Shown: positions 52,218-54,191 of the stretch, piece after piece
Layout of the letters: the number at the start of each line of letters is the position of its first letter
How positions within the stretch are numbered: position 1 is the first letter of the stretch
DNA from: G020348385 sp964580235
Lineage (GTDB): Bacteria > Acidobacteriota > Aminicenantia > Aminicenantales > Aminicenantaceae
Assembly (NCBI GenBank): GCA_964580235.1
Contig: CAZOJY010000007.1
Span: 1 to 54,191, forward strand
DNA length: 54,191 bases
Direction: 5' to 3'
Notes under the pieces: model-generated
What the model saw: only the letters and a program-made list of their open reading frames with translations
What the model was told of the DNA's origin: nothing
Database searches by the model: none
Program-made: the position numbers and the translations under genes

Positions 52218-54191
52218 ATGAGAAGAAAAATCCTTTTTCATCTCGTTGTGTTTATTTGTATTTTTTCAATCCTATCTTTTTCCGGCCAGAAAAAAAAATC
52301 GCCCAAAGACCTGAGCCCTTCCTTCCGAAAGTGGTTGGAAGAAGAGGTTGTCTATATCATCACCCCCACAGAAAAAGAAGTTTTTCTCCAACTCGAAACA
52401 GATCGGGAAAGAACCCAATTCATGGAGGCTTTCTGGAGGTACAGAGATCCAAATCCCAACACTCCTGAGAATGAATTCAAGGAGGAGCACTACCGCAGGA
52501 TAAAATATGCCAACCAGTATTTTGGAAAAGAAGGACCGGGTGCAGGATGGAGGTCCGCGATGGGACGGATTTACATCATTCTGGGAGAACCTGGATACAT
52601 CGAAAGATACGAAAATATGGCAGAGGTCTACCCGATGGTCATCTGGTCTTATGCAGCGAGGCCGGAATTGGGTCTTCTTCAGGCGTTTAATGTTGCCTTT
52701 TTCAAAAGGGGAGGCATCGGCGAATATGAGCTTTACTCTCCCGTACGATTTGGACCTCAGCAGCTGTTGATCCATTATAAAGGGGACCCCTCGGATTATC
52801 TATCCGCCTATCGGGAACTCTTGCGAATCGAGCCCTCGATAGCGGAGGCATCCCTCACCTTGCTTTCAGGAGAGAGGGCCTTCGTCGCTTCCCCCTCCCT
52901 CGCATCCGAGGTCCTCCTTCATGCTACTATCCCGAGCGTTCCCTACAGACAGGTCGAGGACTCCTGGGCAGAGAAACTTCTTGAATATAAAGATATCGTG
53001 GAAGTCGAATATTCTACCAACTACATCAACAGCGACTTTTCGGCAAGTGTTATCGAAGATAAATCGGGCATCTATTTCGTTCATTATCTTATCGAGCCCG
53101 GCCGCCTGACATTCGAGCAGTACGGAGGACGCTTCCTCACCAATCTGGAAGTCAACGGAAACATATCGGATTTAGAGGGAAACACTGTTTATCAATATGA
53201 AAAAACCATCCCTATCGAATTCGATCAAGAGCAGATGAATAATATCAGAAACAAACTTTTCAGCTTCCAGGATATGTTTCCTTTGGTCGAAGGCGAGTAT
53301 AAGCTTAGCGTGCTTTTTAAAAATACCATCTCCAAAGAATTCACCAGTGCTGAAGAGGCCATCGTGATTCCCGCGTCATCGAACGATCTCCAAATGAGTC
53401 CTCTGATCCTTGCCAATAAAGCTTTGACAAACTCAAAATACAAAGGACAAAGCAAGCCATTCCTTTTGAGCGGCATCCAGCTTGTCCCCTCGCCCCGGAA
53501 TGATTTCTGTCAACAAGATCATCTGTATTTGTTTTTCCAGATTCAAGGTTTGACCCCGGATCTAAAGGATAACGGAACGATCGAATTTTCCATCTCAACC
53601 GAAGATAAAATTGTCCAATCGTTCCACAAAGAAATCAAAGATTATCCAAACGCGCCTAATTTTTTCCAGGAGATTCCTCTTTCTGGATTAGCCTCAGGAT
53701 ATTACAAAGTAAAGGCTTCTCTCATGAATGAAAACCAGGCTGAAATCCTGTCCGAAGATGCGGATTTTTCCCTAAGCTTTGCCTCTTCCATCCCAAGGCC
53801 TTGGCTGTTATCGCTGCCTGTATCCTCTCCAGAAGACCCTTCCTATTCGAATATTTTGGGAAACCAGTACATGAATAAAAAAAATCCCTTTAGAGCGAGA
53901 GGATTGCTCGAAGAGGCTTACCGAAAAAATCCTGAGTCCTCCAAATTCGCGCTGGATTTTTGCCAGAGCCTTTTAAGCTTGAAAGAATATAAAAATTTGA
54001 AGGATATTGCCCTGCCTTTTCTTGATCGGCCAGAAAAACATGAATTTTATGCCTTGCTGGGGCAGTCCAGCCAGAAACTCGGCGAATGGGCGGAAGCCGT
54101 TATTTATTACAAGAGTTACTTGGCCTATTACGGAACCCATATTCAGATTCTCAATTCTATCGGTGATTGTTATAATCAGTTGGGCAATAAA
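52218..54191 (+). CDS. GWxTD-domain secreted protein with TPR-like C-terminus (3' end beyond window)
   Basis: This is an open frame of 658 codons to the window end. A signal sequence (about residues 1-23, LVVFICIFSILSFSG) is followed by a GWxTD-type domain (about 30-170): WLEEEVVYIITPTEKEVF, FMEAFWRYRDPNPNTP and GWRSAMGRIYIILGEP, where the name motif GWxTD is altered to GWRSAMG. A beta-rich middle (about 200-540) leads to TPR-like helices (LGQSSQKLGEWAEAVIYYKS) near the edge. GWxTD proteins are abundant in Acidobacteriota and Aminicenantes and are of unknown function. The ATG at 52218 directly follows a TATAAT. Confidence 0.82.
   Translation, partial: MRRKILFHLVVFICIFSILSFSGQKKKSPKDLSPSFRKWLEEEVVYIITPTEKEVFLQLETDRERTQFMEAFWRYRDPNPNTPENEFKEEHYRRIKYANQYFGKEGPGAGWRSAMGRIYIILGEPGYIERYENMAEVYPMVIWSYAARPELGLLQAFNVAFFKRGGIGEYELYSPVRFGPQQLLIHYKGDPSDYLSAYRELLRIEPSIAEASLTLLSGERAFVASPSLASEVLLHATIPSVPYRQVEDSWAEKLLEYKDIVEVEYSTNYINSDFSASVIEDKSGIYFVHYLIEPGRLTFEQYGGRFLTNLEVNGNISDLEGNTVYQYEKTIPIEFDQEQMNNIRNKLFSFQDMFPLVEGEYKLSVLFKNTISKEFTSAEEAIVIPASSNDLQMSPLILANKALTNSKYKGQSKPFLLSGIQLVPSPRNDFCQQDHLYLFFQIQGLTPDLKDNGTIEFSISTEDKIVQSFHKEIKDYPNAPNFFQEIPLSGLASGYYKVKASLMNENQAEILSEDADFSLSFASSIPRPWLLSLPVSSPEDPSYSNILGNQYMNKKNPFRARGLLEEAYRKNPESSKFALDFCQSLLSLKEYKNLKDIALPFLDRPEKHEFYALLGQSSQKLGEWAEAVIYYKSYLAYYGTHIQILNSIGDCYNQLGNK

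Noticed and set aside
51993..52241. N-terminal extension of the sulfatase to a 550-residue frame
   Set aside because: The Tat signal and a strong SD place the start at 51992; the extension reads as unrelated sequence.
1..54191. tRNA, rRNA and CRISPR features
   Set aside because: No regular spacer-repeat array was seen, no TPsiC-arm/acceptor pattern of a tRNA stood out, and no rRNA-like conserved stretch was found by eye.

Overview
The window looks like chromosomal DNA from a Gram-negative, strictly or facultatively anaerobic bacterium. The best guess is the Acidobacteriota/Candidatus Aminicenantes group. The reasons are a GWxTD-type secreted protein, a six-bladed beta-propeller protein, a peptidase-propeller-barrel fusion, Tat-dependent sulfatase and reductive dehalogenase genes, many lipoprotein signals and two outer-membrane barrels. 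This is an inference from gene content; no rRNA or other marker gene is present. Gene density is high, Shine-Dalgarno (SD) motifs are often strong (GGAGG-like), and many neighbours overlap as ATGA or TTGA.

Layout. (1) 177-3486 (+): a TauE/SafE exporter, then a fumarate reductase/succinate dehydrogenase flavoprotein and iron-sulfur pair behind a near-consensus promoter, with no membrane-anchor gene. (2) 3580-8263 (-): an octaheme HAO-like cytochrome preceded by a coupled 14-residue leader ORF, and a large peptidase MA/PD40/outer-membrane-barrel fusion. (3) 8612-11042 (+): an esterase, an SSS symporter and a 52-residue membrane companion. (4) 19556-11061 (-): a tightly coupled amino-sugar operon: catalytically degenerate phosphohexomutase, intact phosphohexomutase, nagB, nagA, GH20 lipoprotein and an HGSNAT/NagX-like acetyltransferase. 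(5) 19734-28537: a beta-lactamase-fold lipoprotein, an LctP permease, Xaa-Pro aminopeptidase, a 5'-nucleotidase-like protein lacking the GHxH metal motif, a propeller protein, a small secreted protein and a ferredoxin-type protein. (6) 28588-31886: a double-palindrome control region, an alkaline-phosphatase-superfamily 'sulfatase' with Thr at the nucleophile position, a GT9 glycosyltransferase, and an intergenic area full of nested inverted repeats. (7) 35694-31887 (-): an esterase lipoprotein, an HMG-CoA-reductase-like protein lacking expected catalytic residues, and a Crp/Fnr regulator. (8) 36046-42086 (+): a GHMP sugar kinase followed by a complete Opp/Dpp-type ABC transporter. (9) 46699-42083 (-): a BamA-like barrel, an S9 peptidase, a truncated symporter remnant and a GDPD lipoprotein. 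(10) 46845-48602 (+): rdhA and rdhB, a reductive dehalogenase with its membrane anchor. (11) 52218 to the end: a gamma-glutamyltransferase-family protein and a Cys-type Tat sulfatase (both -), then a GWxTD/TPR protein (+) that runs off the window.

How it fits together. The organism appears to scavenge amino sugars, peptides and sulfated or phosphorylated glycans with exported hydrolases, and imports products through SSS, LctP and Opp-type systems. It carries several anaerobic electron-accepting modules: fumarate reductase-like, HAO-like multiheme and RdhAB. The most unusual items are the rdhAB pair, the tandem active/inactive phosphohexomutases at the head of the hexosamine operon, the HMG-CoA-reductase-like protein with eroded catalytic residues, the cytochrome leader ORF, and a family of TGAATTATTCAT inverted-repeat elements enclosing nested REP-like hairpins.
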